DNA from: an uncultured Idiomarina sp.
GTDB lineage: Bacteria; Pseudomonadota; Gammaproteobacteria; Enterobacterales; Alteromonadaceae
Direction of reading: 5' to 3'
NCBI GenBank assembly: GCA_946885915.1
Contig: CAMPHF010000009.1
Span: 49,219-113,218 of the forward strand
Length of the DNA: 64,000 bases
Part shown: positions 49,557-58,830 of the stretch, piece after piece
Layout: every line of letters begins with the position of its first letter
Position numbering within the stretch: the stretch's first letter is position 1
Notes under the pieces: generated by a model
The model's input: only the letters and a program-made list of their open reading frames with translations
Told to the model about the DNA's origin: nothing
Database searches by the model: none
Made by a program: the position numbers and the translations under genes

Positions 49557-49585
49557 AAAAAAAAGGCGCCACCGGCGCCTTTTTT
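49557..49585. terminator. Bidirectional terminator between phrB and deaD
   Basis: Eight A residues, the stem GGCGCC-ACC-GGCGCC, and six T residues. The A and T runs on both sides make it usable by both converging genes. Confidence 0.93.
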
Positions 49586-49596
49586 AGCTATTAAGC

Positions 49597-51423
49597 TTAG
49601 TTTGGACGAGCACGACGCTCGCCGCGCGCATCACCGCGAGGGCCACGTTTGTCCGCAAACTTACCGCCTTTACCGGCAAATTTACCTTCAAACTTACCAC
49701 CACGAGGACGGTCACTTGGCGGTTTCCGCGTAATTTTCGCATCGACCAACTCAATCCCCATTTGCTGTTGACGCACACGGGCACGCTGTAACACTTTCAT
49801 CACTCCAGTCGGCATACCTTTTGGTAATTCAACCAAACTATGACCATCGAATAACTGGATTTGACCAATGAACCGGCTATCGATATCTGCTTCATTGGCA
49901 ATAGCACCAACGATATCTTGTGGACGCGCGCCATGCTCACGACCCACCTGAATTTTGTAGGTATCGAACTCAACGTTTTCGGCCCGATTTGGACGTTCAC
50001 GACGCGGCCGTTCGCCACGCTCAGGACGGTCGCCACGAGCACTGCGCTCAGGTCGCGCATCACGCTGCTTGCGTGGTGCAGGATCGTCAGTAACGTAGAG
50101 TGGGCGCACTTGATTCTGCTCGGCAACTAACGCCGCAGCAAGCTGCTCCGCCGTATAGCCAGTAGCCGCCATCATTTGCTCAACCAAAGTTGCCATTGGT
50201 GCGATATTTGCCTGCTCAACGCGCTCTACCAATCGTGCTTGCAACTTGGCTTGGCGGTGTGCAGAGAGTTCTTTAGCACTTGGTACTTCAAAGAATTGGA
50301 TCGTACTGTTGGTCAAACGCTCATAGTGACGCAATAAATGACGCTCACGCGGGCGGAAGAATAAAATCGCCTCACCAGCACGACCGGCACGACCCGTACG
50401 ACCAATTCGATGGACATAAGATTCGGTATCGCTCGGTAAGTCATAGTTAATCACATGAGTGATTTCTGGTACGTCTAAACCACGGGCAACAACGTCAGTG
50501 GCAACCAAAATTTCGATATGGCCACTACGTAGCTGATTCACGGTTTGCTCACGCTGGGCTTGGTTTAAGTCGCCACTTAATGGTGATGCTTTAAAGCCGC
50601 CACCTTGCAGCTGCTCAGCCAAATCCATGGTGTCTTGACGAGTACGCACGAAGATCAGCACACGCTGATAAGTCATTGTTTCAAGTAACCGCGTTAAAGC
50701 AGTAAATTTGCTTAACACATTCACTTGCCAAGCTTTTTGGGTGATAGTCGCACGCTCTTTAGCAATCGCTGCAACTTGAATATTAAGCGGCTGATTACCT
50801 TCGCTATCGACCAAAAAGGTCTTCGCTAATTTGCGAATAGGCGCTGGCATCGTGGCTGAGAATAATGCCCGTTGCGAGGTCATCGGTACCGCAGCCATAA
50901 TAGTTTCGATATCTTCGATGAAGCCCATGTTGAGCATTTCATCAGCTTCGTCTAACACGGCCAACTTCAGCCCATCAAGCGCTAAAACACCCTTTTTGAG
51001 TAGGTCAAGTAAGCGTCCTGGGGTACCCACAACGATCTGAGCGCCACCACGTAACGCTTTAATTTGTGGTCCAAAAGCGGCACCGCCGTACACGGTAGAC
51101 ACTTCTAAACCACGAACATCTTTACCAAAATCAGCCAGCGCATCGGCCACCTGAATAGCAAGCTCACGCGTTGGTGCAACCACCAACATTTGAGTTTGAC
51201 GCACTTTCGCGTCCAATAAGCTCAGACCCGGCAGACCAAAAGCGGCAGTTTTACCAGTACCGGTTTGTGCTTCGCCCAATACGTTATGACCTGCCATTAA
51301 AGCTGGGATCGCTTGTACTTGAATTGGGGTTGGAGTGGTAAAATTAAGGTTTTCTAGGCGTTTTTGGACAGCACTAGGTAAAGCCATGTCGGCAAACGAC
51401 ATGCTCATAGAATCAGTAGACAT
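49597..51423 (-). CDS. deaD: DEAD-box RNA helicase DeaD/CsdA
   Basis: Cold-shock RNA helicase for ribosome assembly and mRNA decay. Helicase motifs: the Q motif (PTPIQVQAIP), AQTGTGKTAAF, PTRELAIQ, VGTPGRLLDLL, LDEADEML, FSATMP, and ARGLDVPEITHVINYD with HRIGRTGRAGR. A basic linker is followed by the DbpA-type RNA-binding domain (about 500-565: YKIQVGREHGARPQDIVGAI and LVELPKGMP) and an Arg/Gly/Lys-rich tail. It is 608 residues, a usual length for CsdA. The 438-base upstream gap may hold a long leader, as in E. coli. Confidence 0.95.
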   Translation of the reverse strand: MSTDSMSMSFADMALPSAVQKRLENLNFTTPTPIQVQAIPALMAGHNVLGEAQTGTGKTAAFGLPGLSLLDAKVRQTQMLVVAPTRELAIQVADALADFGKDVRGLEVSTVYGGAAFGPQIKALRGGAQIVVGTPGRLLDLLKKGVLALDGLKLAVLDEADEMLNMGFIEDIETIMAAVPMTSQRALFSATMPAPIRKLAKTFLVDSEGNQPLNIQVAAIAKERATITQKAWQVNVLSKFTALTRLLETMTYQRVLIFVRTRQDTMDLAEQLQGGGFKASPLSGDLNQAQREQTVNQLRSGHIEILVATDVVARGLDVPEITHVINYDLPSDTESYVHRIGRTGRAGRAGEAILFFRPRERHLLRHYERLTNSTIQFFEVPSAKELSAHRQAKLQARLVERVEQANIAPMATLVEQMMAATGYTAEQLAAALVAEQNQVRPLYVTDDPAPRKQRDARPERSARGDRPERGERPRRERPNRAENVEFDTYKIQVGREHGARPQDIVGAIANEADIDSRFIGQIQLFDGHSLVELPKGMPTGVMKVLQRARVRQQQMGIELVDAKITRKPPSDRPRGGKFEGKFAGKGGKFADKRGPRGDARGERRARPN

Positions 51424-51861
51424 GAATAAAGCTCACTTTCTTTCTGGCTTTGATTTTTCCGCGCGTTCACGGCTACAGCTATTGCATTCTACGCGGCAAT
51501 CTAAAAAGCATTAATTAGGGGGTAAACGCCCAGCAACAGAAATCAATGAACCCAATTTCGTGTAAGCCTTGTTACACTGACTGAAATGACGACCGGAATT
51601 GGCGCTGCTACCCCATCGAATCAAGGGTGACCGCGCCCATCGTTGGCGGTTTTGACCTTGATGGCGCGCACTTTACGCGATAATCATGGTGCCGTCAATG
51701 CGTTGTTTAAAATTTAACCTATTTACTGCAATTCCCAAGATTTACCCTTTAAATTGAACTCTAGTGACCAAATAACACTACTAAGTTAGAGAGAAAACTA
51801 AGACGAAGAGTTACATTCTGCAACCCGAATTGGCACCAGCTGCCTGAGGAGCAAGCACGTT
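51424..51861. promoter_or_regulatory. Long deaD / gabD divergent intergenic region
   Basis: The longest non-coding gap in the window, 438 bases. No gene or tRNA is seen. It has an imperfect hairpin at 51620-51662 with arms ATCAAGG/CCTTGAT and ACCGC/GCGGT. The right half, before gabD, is A/T-rich and probably holds its promoter, with GAGGAG before the ATG. The left half may be a structured cold-shock leader of deaD, or a small RNA could be present. Confidence 0.4.
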
Positions 51862-53319
51862 ATGTCTTCACACTCGATGAAATCGTTGCTTAAGCCAGAT
51901 ATTTTTATTGATGGTCATTGGATTCCCAGTGAAAAACGTTTTGACGTCAAGAACCCGGCCACTGGCAAAACCATTATGGCAGTCGCCGATGCTGATACTC
52001 AACAAGCCGAGCGCGCGATTGATGCGGCCCATCGTGCGTTGCCCGCATGGCGCGCGAAAACACCGCAACAACGCGCGCAACTGTTACGCAAGTGGCATCA
52101 AGCGATGCTGCACAATCAAAGCGCGTTAGCTGAAATATTAAGCGCAGAGCAAGGCAAACCGGTAGCTGAAGCTGCAGCGGAAGTTGCTTATGGCGCCAGC
52201 TTTGTGGAGTGGTTTGCGGGGGAAGCAGAACGAGTTTATGGCGATGTGTTACCGGTGGCTAATGAGGCGCAGCGCAGTTGGACTATAAAGCAGCCCGTTG
52301 GGGTTTGTACCGCCATTACGCCATGGAACTTTCCGAATGCGATGATCACTCGTAAAGTCGCACCAGCCCTAGCTGCCGGTTGTACCATAGTAGTCAAGCC
52401 GCCGCAGTTGACGCCGCTGTCGGCACTGGCGATTGCGCAACTTGCCAGCGAAGTCGGAATTCCTGACGGTGTGCTCAATATTGTACCTAGTAGCGATGCC
52501 AAAGGTGTGGGCGAGGTTCTTACCCAGCATCCAAAAGTGCGTAAATTCAGTTTCACCGGCTCTACAGCCGTCGGCGAAACGCTAATGCAACAGTGTGCGG
52601 ATGGCATCAAAAAGGTTTCTTTCGAATTAGGCGGGAACGCTCCATTTATTGTCTTCGATGATGCCGACTTGGATACCGCAGTTGAACAATTGCTGCTCTG
52701 TAAGTTTCGTAATGCGGGACAAACCTGCATTAGTGCCAATCGGGTGTTGGTGCAAGAGAGTGTGGCGGATGAATTCATTGCCAAGTTGCAAACAAAATTA
52801 GAAGCTTTGCAAGTCGGTCCCGGCACCGCAGACGACATCGATTACGGCCCGCTCATCAATCAAGCGGCGATTGATAAAGTACAACGGTTGGTAAGTTCAG
52901 CTGTAGATGCTGGCGCTATCTGCGTCACTGGCGGCAAATTACTGCATGACTTAGGTGAATTATTTTATGCGCCCACCTTATTGCGGGACGTGAATCCCAG
53001 CATGGACATTGCGCGCGAAGAAATTTTTGGACCGGTTGTGGCTATTTCTACCTTTACCGACGAGGCCGAGGGGGTACAACTGGCAAATGATACGCCATTT
53101 GGTCTTGCCGGCTATTTTTGTGCCCAGGATTATGCCCGTATTATTCGGGTTAGTGAGCAATTAGAATGCGGTATGCTCGGCATTAATGCGGGCGCTATCT
53201 CCCATGCATACAACGCCTTCGGTGGTGTGAAATCATCGGGTATTGGGCGTGAAGGCTCGCAGTATGGTATCGCGGAATACATGGAAATTAAGAATATTAC
53301 CCTTGGCGGTGTTGCATGA
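51862..53319 (+). CDS. gabD: NAD(P)-dependent succinate-semialdehyde dehydrogenase
   Basis: Aldehyde dehydrogenase oxidising succinate semialdehyde to succinate, the last step of GABA or putrescine breakdown. At 485 residues, it has ITPWNFPNAMITRKVAPALAAG, FTGSTAVGETLM, the general base Glu in FELGGNAPFIVFDDADLD and the catalytic Cys in FRNAGQTCISANRV; the SSADH subfamily pattern KPPQ...TP is present. Very near relatives act on glutarate or 5-oxovalerate semialdehyde, so the substrate is probable rather than proven. GAGGAG precedes ATG 51862. It overlaps the next dehydrogenase by 4 bases. No gabT lies nearby. Confidence 0.88.
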   Translation: MSSHSMKSLLKPDIFIDGHWIPSEKRFDVKNPATGKTIMAVADADTQQAERAIDAAHRALPAWRAKTPQQRAQLLRKWHQAMLHNQSALAEILSAEQGKPVAEAAAEVAYGASFVEWFAGEAERVYGDVLPVANEAQRSWTIKQPVGVCTAITPWNFPNAMITRKVAPALAAGCTIVVKPPQLTPLSALAIAQLASEVGIPDGVLNIVPSSDAKGVGEVLTQHPKVRKFSFTGSTAVGETLMQQCADGIKKVSFELGGNAPFIVFDDADLDTAVEQLLLCKFRNAGQTCISANRVLVQESVADEFIAKLQTKLEALQVGPGTADDIDYGPLINQAAIDKVQRLVSSAVDAGAICVTGGKLLHDLGELFYAPTLLRDVNPSMDIAREEIFGPVVAISTFTDEAEGVQLANDTPFGLAGYFCAQDYARIIRVSEQLECGMLGINAGAISHAYNAFGGVKSSGIGREGSQYGIAEYMEIKNITLGGVA

Positions 53320-54704
53320 GTACGCCTGTTGAGAAAATTAACATCCTGCGCGCGGGTTTTTCGAGTGGAAAAACCCTAGCTGTTGCGTGGCGCCTAAAGC
53401 AATTAGAGCAACTGGATCATTGCTTACGCAAACATGAAGGCGAGTTGCTGGCGGCACTGCATGAGGACTTAGGTAAGCATGCTACCGAAGGCTGGGTTAC
53501 TGAGCTTGGCTATTTACACAAAGACATCGCCTACACCATGAAGCACTTGCGGCGCTGGATGCGTCCGCAGCGAGTATCACAACCCTTACTGACCTGGCCG
53601 GGGCGTAGTGAAATCCGCCCCGAACCGCTTGGGGTGGTGCTCATTCTCGGCGCTTGGAATTATCCAGTGCAGCTGTTACTAAGCCCCCTCGTTGCGGCGT
53701 TGGCAGCGGGTAATACCGCATTGCTCAAACCTTCGGAGTTGGCGCCAGCAACCGCGAGCCTAATCGCGAAATTATTACCGCAATACCTAGCGCAGGATGC
53801 GGTGCAAGTGTGTACTGGTGGTGCCGACGTCGCCAGCGAGCTGCTCGCCGAGCGCTTTGATCATATTTTCTACACCGGCGGCGAGCGAGTTGGCAAAATT
53901 GTCATGCGTGCCGCTGCCGAGTACCTCACGCCTGTCACCTTAGAGCTGGGCGGTAAGAGTCCTGCACTGGTGAGCCGCAATACCAACCTCACCACCGCTG
54001 CTAAACGCATTGCCTGGGGGAAATGGGTGAACGCAGGGCAAACCTGTATTGCACCTGATTACGTGCTGGTGGAGGACAGTGTTTATGAACCTTTGCTCGA
54101 AGCTCTAACTAGCGCGATTCAGGACTTGTATGGGCAGCAGCCACTCACTCATGCTAGTTACGGAAAAATAGTCAATCAACAGCACTTCGAACGTCTCACC
54201 CAAGCACTAGATACCAGTGTAAGTGAAGGCGCGAAAATTATTTGTGGTGGTGAACGTGATGCCGAGTCACTGCGCTTAGCGCCAACAGTTGTGAGCGACG
54301 TGGCCGAGCAATCAGCGTTGTTGCAAACAGAAATTTTTGGTCCAATTTTGCCAGTGCTTAAAGTAAGCGATATGAGTCAAGCCGAGCGGTATGTTCAAGG
54401 TCGCGAAAAACCGCTGGCACTGTATGGTTTTACTGATGATGCCGATGAGCTAGAACGCTGGCGCGCCATTCCGGCAGGAAATCAGTGCTTTAACGACACC
54501 CTCATGTTTATGCTCAACCCAGAATTGCCGTTTGGTGGCGTTGGCACCAGTGGCATGGGTCGCTATCACGGTAAGTTTGGCTTCTTAACCTTCAGCCATC
54601 AGAAAGCCATTATGCATCGCCGCATGCGGCCTGACCCCAGTTTCCGTTACCCGCCTTATAACGGGTGGAAAACGCGTTTATTACGTTGGCTCAGCGGTGG
54701 CTAA
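53316..54704 (+). CDS. Class 3-type aldehyde dehydrogenase
   Basis: NAD(P)-dependent dehydrogenase of fatty or aromatic aldehydes, 462 residues. It has the ALDH3 layout: a start in FSSGKTLAVAWRLKQLEQL, PLGVVLILGAWNYP, TLELGGKSPALV with the Glu base, the nucleophile Cys in VNAGQTCIAPDYVL, QTEIFGPILPV and PFGGVGTSGMGRYHGKFGF. It ends with a short hydrophobic tail (RLLRWLSGG) that may touch the membrane, as in fatty aldehyde dehydrogenases (inference). The start overlaps the gabD stop (ATGA), so the two form an operon. True substrate unknown. Confidence 0.88.
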   Translation: MSTPVEKINILRAGFSSGKTLAVAWRLKQLEQLDHCLRKHEGELLAALHEDLGKHATEGWVTELGYLHKDIAYTMKHLRRWMRPQRVSQPLLTWPGRSEIRPEPLGVVLILGAWNYPVQLLLSPLVAALAAGNTALLKPSELAPATASLIAKLLPQYLAQDAVQVCTGGADVASELLAERFDHIFYTGGERVGKIVMRAAAEYLTPVTLELGGKSPALVSRNTNLTTAAKRIAWGKWVNAGQTCIAPDYVLVEDSVYEPLLEALTSAIQDLYGQQPLTHASYGKIVNQQHFERLTQALDTSVSEGAKIICGGERDAESLRLAPTVVSDVAEQSALLQTEIFGPILPVLKVSDMSQAERYVQGREKPLALYGFTDDADELERWRAIPAGNQCFNDTLMFMLNPELPFGGVGTSGMGRYHGKFGFLTFSHQKAIMHRRMRPDPSFRYPPYNGWKTRLLRWLSGG

Positions 54705-54792
54705 CCAGATCAGGGCTTGTATTGACGACGCTCCCCCCCATATCAACAACCATGAATGCTACTACTAGCACAGACAATAGAAGGATAGTTCA

Positions 54793-55644
54793 GTGACAGC
54801 GCCGAACATTATCGACATCACGCTTGAAAATGCTCAGCAAGTTATTATTGAGGGCTCCAAACAACGCCTAGTTATCGTTGATTTCTGGGCTGATTGGTGC
54901 GAACCCTGCAAGCAACTTATGCCTATTCTAGAGAAGATAGCGCGTGAGCATCCAGACAGCATCACCCTAGCCAAAGTAAATTGTGATGAGCAGCAACAAT
55001 TAGCTATGCAATTCGGCGTTCGTAGCTTACCAACGGTTGCCTTATTTAAGGATGGACAGCCAGTCGACGGTTTTGCTGGGGTCGAGTCCGAGTCCCAGAT
55101 CCTCGCACGGCTACAGCCACACTTACCCAACCCTGCCGATGATGATTTACGCGCGGCAGAACAGGCGTTGCAGCAGGAAGATTTTGACACCGCATATGCG
55201 CTCGCTAAACAAGTGAATGATATTGAACCTGAGCGCGCCGACGCCAAGCTCATACTCGCCAGTGCGGCGGTTCAACTTGGGCGTCTATCGCAGGCCGAAG
55301 AGCTGCTAAATAGCATAGGTATGGCGGACCAACATGGACTCTATCAGCACGTTAAAGCACAAATTGAATTAGCGGCACAGGCGGCTGATTCGCCCGAACT
55401 GCAAGCGCTAGTCGCCGCGGTAGAAGCAGCACCAGAAGATGCGAAACAGCGCTTACAATTGGCGGCAGCTTTGCATCAAGCACACCGCAGCGATGAAGCG
55501 TTAGCGCATATTTTCTCGATACTGAGCCATGATATTAATGCCACCGAAGCTAAACAACAGGCGCTGAGTGTGATTAATGCGTTGCCAAGTGGTGATCCGC
55601 TGGCCGCACGTTATCGTAGAAAACTGTACAGCATGCTTTATTGA
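54793..55644 (+). CDS. ybbN: YbbN/CnoX-type thioredoxin-TPR protein
   Basis: Thioredoxin-fold chaperone-like protein that hands oxidised clients to GroEL or DnaK in E. coli (CnoX). The N-terminal 110 residues are a thioredoxin domain with DFWADWCEPCKQLMP; the remaining 170 form helical TPR-like repeats ending in the conserved DPLAARYRRKLYSML. The active site is CEPC (Cys36, Cys39): both cysteines are present, whereas E. coli has SQHC, so it may keep redox activity. GTG 54793 has AGAAGGA upstream. A terminator follows. Confidence 0.93.
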   Translation: MTAPNIIDITLENAQQVIIEGSKQRLVIVDFWADWCEPCKQLMPILEKIAREHPDSITLAKVNCDEQQQLAMQFGVRSLPTVALFKDGQPVDGFAGVESESQILARLQPHLPNPADDDLRAAEQALQQEDFDTAYALAKQVNDIEPERADAKLILASAAVQLGRLSQAEELLNSIGMADQHGLYQHVKAQIELAAQAADSPELQALVAAVEAAPEDAKQRLQLAAALHQAHRSDEALAHIFSILSHDINATEAKQQALSVINALPSGDPLAARYRRKLYSMLY

Positions 55645-55669
55645 TTTGCTGTAGCTAGTAACGATGTTT

Positions 55670-55697
55670 GGCCGGTTCCCTCAACCGGCCTTTTTTT
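55670..55697 (+). terminator. Rho-independent terminator after ybbN
   Basis: GGCCGGTT / AACCGGCC form an 8-bp stem with a 5-base loop, followed by seven T residues. Confidence 0.94.
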
Positions 55698-55780
55698 ATC
55701 CGTTAAGCTCACCTAAACTAGCCCTGCAATTGAGCCGCCATGTGAATATTGAGGATGTTTCCGGTGCCGAGAATTAGGTT

Positions 55781-57553
55781 ATGAGCACGACTGAACTCAA
55801 GTCATTACTTCAGACATCACTACAACCATTGCTAGGCGAGCTCGCGCGAACTCAACAGCGCTGCGTCATCGTCTTGCAAGGTCCCCAGCAATGGCAAACT
55901 CAGTGGTTGCAACATTGGCAGCAACAGCAACCATTTTGTGCGCATATTCACAGCGTCGAGCAAAGCAAAAATTTCCGGCAATGGTTAGGGCAAAATCTAC
56001 AATTCGTTTGCGTTGATTGGCGCGAGCAAGCGGTAAATTATGATGTACTTGCGGGTATGCTCGGCGCTATTAATGGTGGTGGCGCACTGGTGCTATGCTT
56101 ACCGCCAGTTATCAGTCATAGCATTCAGCATTTAATCAGCACGACCATGCTTGGTATGATCTTGATCACCCCTGATAAGTCCGCCGCTGATGCCGTCGCG
56201 CCGTTGTTGTCATACTTAAGCGAGCAACCGGATTTCACCCCAACCGAACTACCAAATCAGGCGCAAACGCAATGGCTGCAACAAGTACATCAAGCACCGG
56301 ATGGACTGCAGTTATTACTTGCCGACCGCGGCCGGGGGAAAAGTACCGCGCTGGCGCTCGCCATCAATCAACGATTACAAATAGACACCGAGCTGCGGGT
56401 CATCATCACCGCGCCGAAACGCACGCAAACCGACACTTTAATGCGCTGGTTGGCCCCTTCTGAGCGAGTGCGTTTCGTGGCTTGGGATAAGTTACAAAAA
56501 ACGGCTCCCCATCCGCACGAAGTGCTGGTGATTGATGAGGCTGCAGGGTTACCCACACAGTATTTACTTGAGTTACTGCACCACCGGCGAGTATGGCTCA
56601 TGGCAACCACCATACAGGGCTACGAGGGCTGTGGTCGCGGCTTTGCGGTTCGCATGAAATCTCAATTGGCACAACAATATGGCGCGCACATCAGTCAGTT
56701 CTCTACCCCGGTTCGTTTTACCCCGAGCGATTTACTTGAGCAGTGGTTACATCACCATTTATGTCTTGCTGAAGCTCAAGCACCCAGGTTCCGTGCTGGC
56801 CGACCGCTACAGCTAACCTTTCAGCATGCCAGCGAGTTGTCACAGCCGTTGTTGCAACAGGTGTTTCAGTTACTGTTAGCCGCGCATTACCAAACCGCGC
56901 CCAATGATTTGAAACGTCTGCTCGATGACTCGCAACAACACTTAGCACTGGCGTATTGCGACAACGACTTAGTCGGTGTGGCTTGGTTGGCAACCGAAGG
57001 TCAACTTGATCAGGATATCGCAGCGCAGGTAGTGAGCGGTAAACGCCGACTGCCGGGGCACCTACTCCCGCAACAACTAAGTTATGTGTGGCAGCAGCCA
57101 CAGCTTGCAACCTTAAACTACTGGCGTATTGTCCGCATTGCTGTGGCACAGCCCTATCGCCGCCACCGAATAGGCAGCCAATTAATCACTGCGATTATTC
57201 AACAAGCGCAGACCGCGCAGGTTGATATTGTAGGGAGCAGTTTTGCCCGTCAATCCGAGGTAGAGGCGTTTTGGACTGCACAACAGTTTCAAGCAGTTCG
57301 GTATGGTTTAAAAGTTGATGCGGCAAGCGGCGCCACGAGCGTGATTTACTTATACCCAGAGCTTGTGCCTTCGTGGCGCTCCTATCTTGAACAGCAAGCG
57401 CAATATGCGGCAGCTGAACAACATTGGCTAGTCACTGGCAAGCTACCGAGCTTATCCCCACGAGCCGCTGTTTTAGCGGCTGTTGAGCAGGGCATACTGA
57501 GTCCGGCGCAAGCACGTTTGGACCTCGCACTGGCGCAACAATCGCATGCGTAA
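55781..57553 (+). CDS. tmcA: tRNA(Met) cytidine acetyltransferase
   Basis: Acetylates N4 of the wobble cytidine of elongator tRNA-Met, driven by ATP. Order of domains: an N-terminal DUF1726-type domain (1-165), RecD-like helicase with Walker A ADRGRGKSTALAL (about 182-194) and VLVIDEAAGLP, TTIQGYEGCGRGF, and the GNAT acetyltransferase with YWRIVRIAVAQPYRRHRIGSQL. A short tail follows. At 590 residues it is about 80 shorter than the E. coli enzyme, mostly at the C-terminus; the catalytic motifs are intact. It appears to be transcribed alone. Confidence 0.93.
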   Translation: MSTTELKSLLQTSLQPLLGELARTQQRCVIVLQGPQQWQTQWLQHWQQQQPFCAHIHSVEQSKNFRQWLGQNLQFVCVDWREQAVNYDVLAGMLGAINGGGALVLCLPPVISHSIQHLISTTMLGMILITPDKSAADAVAPLLSYLSEQPDFTPTELPNQAQTQWLQQVHQAPDGLQLLLADRGRGKSTALALAINQRLQIDTELRVIITAPKRTQTDTLMRWLAPSERVRFVAWDKLQKTAPHPHEVLVIDEAAGLPTQYLLELLHHRRVWLMATTIQGYEGCGRGFAVRMKSQLAQQYGAHISQFSTPVRFTPSDLLEQWLHHHLCLAEAQAPRFRAGRPLQLTFQHASELSQPLLQQVFQLLLAAHYQTAPNDLKRLLDDSQQHLALAYCDNDLVGVAWLATEGQLDQDIAAQVVSGKRRLPGHLLPQQLSYVWQQPQLATLNYWRIVRIAVAQPYRRHRIGSQLITAIIQQAQTAQVDIVGSSFARQSEVEAFWTAQQFQAVRYGLKVDAASGATSVIYLYPELVPSWRSYLEQQAQYAAAEQHWLVTGKLPSLSPRAAVLAAVEQGILSPAQARLDLALAQQSHA

Positions 57554-57626
57554 CAGCTTAAATTGTGCTATCTTTTTGCCTTTATCGTTTTACCCTAAAA
57601 GCTTGTCAATATAAGGTTATTCATTC

Positions 57627-58826
57627 ATGTCGAGAGTACTGATCATTGGAGCCGGCGGTGTTGCCGGTGTTGTCGTAAAAAAATGTGCGATGTTACCAGA
57701 GTATTTTTCTGAAATTCATCTCGCCAGTCGCACCCTCGCAAAATGTGAAAATCTACAAGCCGAAGTCGGCAAAGACCGCGTGGTTGGCGTTTATGCGCTA
57801 GACGCAGACAATGCAGATAACGTGGCCGCACTTATTCGCCAAATTCAACCAGCATTGGTAATTAACGTAGCACTGCCTTACCAAGACCTGCCAATTATGG
57901 ATGCTTGTCTGGAAACCGGCGTACACTATTTAGATACCGCAAACTACGAGCCTAAAGACGAAGCTAAATTCGAATACTCGTGGCAGTGGGCCTATCAAGA
58001 TAAGTTTAAAGAAAAAGGCATCATGGCATTGTTGGGCGCCGGCTTTGATCCAGGTGTGACCAACGTATTCACCGCCTACGCCGCCAAGCATTATTTTGAT
58101 GAAATTCATTATCTTGATATCGTCGACTGTAATGGCGGCGATCATGGCCAAGCATTCGCCACTAATTTCAATCCAGAAATTAACATCCGCGAAATCACTC
58201 AGCGCGGAAAATATTGGGAAAATGGCGACTGGCACGAAACCGATCCCATTAGCGTACGCGAAGACTTAGATTATCCTAATGTTGGCGTCCGCCCCTCTTA
58301 CTTGCTGTTCCATGAAGAGTTGGAGTCGTTGGTAAAACATTTCCCAACGCTCAAGCGTGCGCGTTTCTGGATGACCTTTGGTGACCAATACCTCACCCAC
58401 TTGCGGGTGCTAGAAAATGTGGGCATGACCTCGATTAAACCAGTCGAATTCCAAGGCAACCAAATTGTGCCTTTAGAGTTCTTAAAAGCGGTGCTGCCAA
58501 ACCCCGGCTCACTTGCAGAAGGTTATACCGGTTTAACCTGTATCGGTACCTATGTAACTGGTTTAAAAGACGGCAAAGAAAAAACTATTTTCATCTACAA
58601 CAACTGCGATCATGCCGAGTGTAATCGTGAGGTAGGTGCGCAAGCGGTATCTTACACCACAGGGGTACCGGCAATGATCGGAGCAAGCATGATGTTGCAA
58701 GGGCACTGGATGAAGCCGGGCGTTTGGAACATGGAGCAATTCGATCCGGATTTATTCATGGAGCGTCTAAATATGTATGGCCTACCATGGCAAGTCGTTG
58801 AGTGCGACTCACCGTTTAAGCGCTAA
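57627..58826 (+). CDS. Carboxynorspermidine dehydrogenase
   Basis: Saccharopine dehydrogenase-family oxidoreductase. The N-terminal Rossmann site is VLIIGAGGVAGVVVKKC, followed by VINVALPYQDLPIMDACLETGVHYLDTANYEP-type pattern and GAGFDPGVTN. At 399 residues and paired with nspC, it is assigned as CANSDH, which condenses a diamine (diaminopropane or putrescine) with aspartate semialdehyde and reduces it with NADPH. True lysine-forming relatives are unlikely given the neighbour. The gene ends 4 bases before nspC. Confidence 0.92.
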   Translation: MSRVLIIGAGGVAGVVVKKCAMLPEYFSEIHLASRTLAKCENLQAEVGKDRVVGVYALDADNADNVAALIRQIQPALVINVALPYQDLPIMDACLETGVHYLDTANYEPKDEAKFEYSWQWAYQDKFKEKGIMALLGAGFDPGVTNVFTAYAAKHYFDEIHYLDIVDCNGGDHGQAFATNFNPEINIREITQRGKYWENGDWHETDPISVREDLDYPNVGVRPSYLLFHEELESLVKHFPTLKRARFWMTFGDQYLTHLRVLENVGMTSIKPVEFQGNQIVPLEFLKAVLPNPGSLAEGYTGLTCIGTYVTGLKDGKEKTIFIYNNCDHAECNREVGAQAVSYTTGVPAMIGASMMLQGHWMKPGVWNMEQFDPDLFMERLNMYGLPWQVVECDSPFKR

Positions 58827-58830
58827 GACC

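Noticed and set aside
51424..51861. Possible tRNA or small gene in the long gap
   Set aside because: No cloverleaf pattern, no coding frame with a ribosome site; only weak hairpins found.
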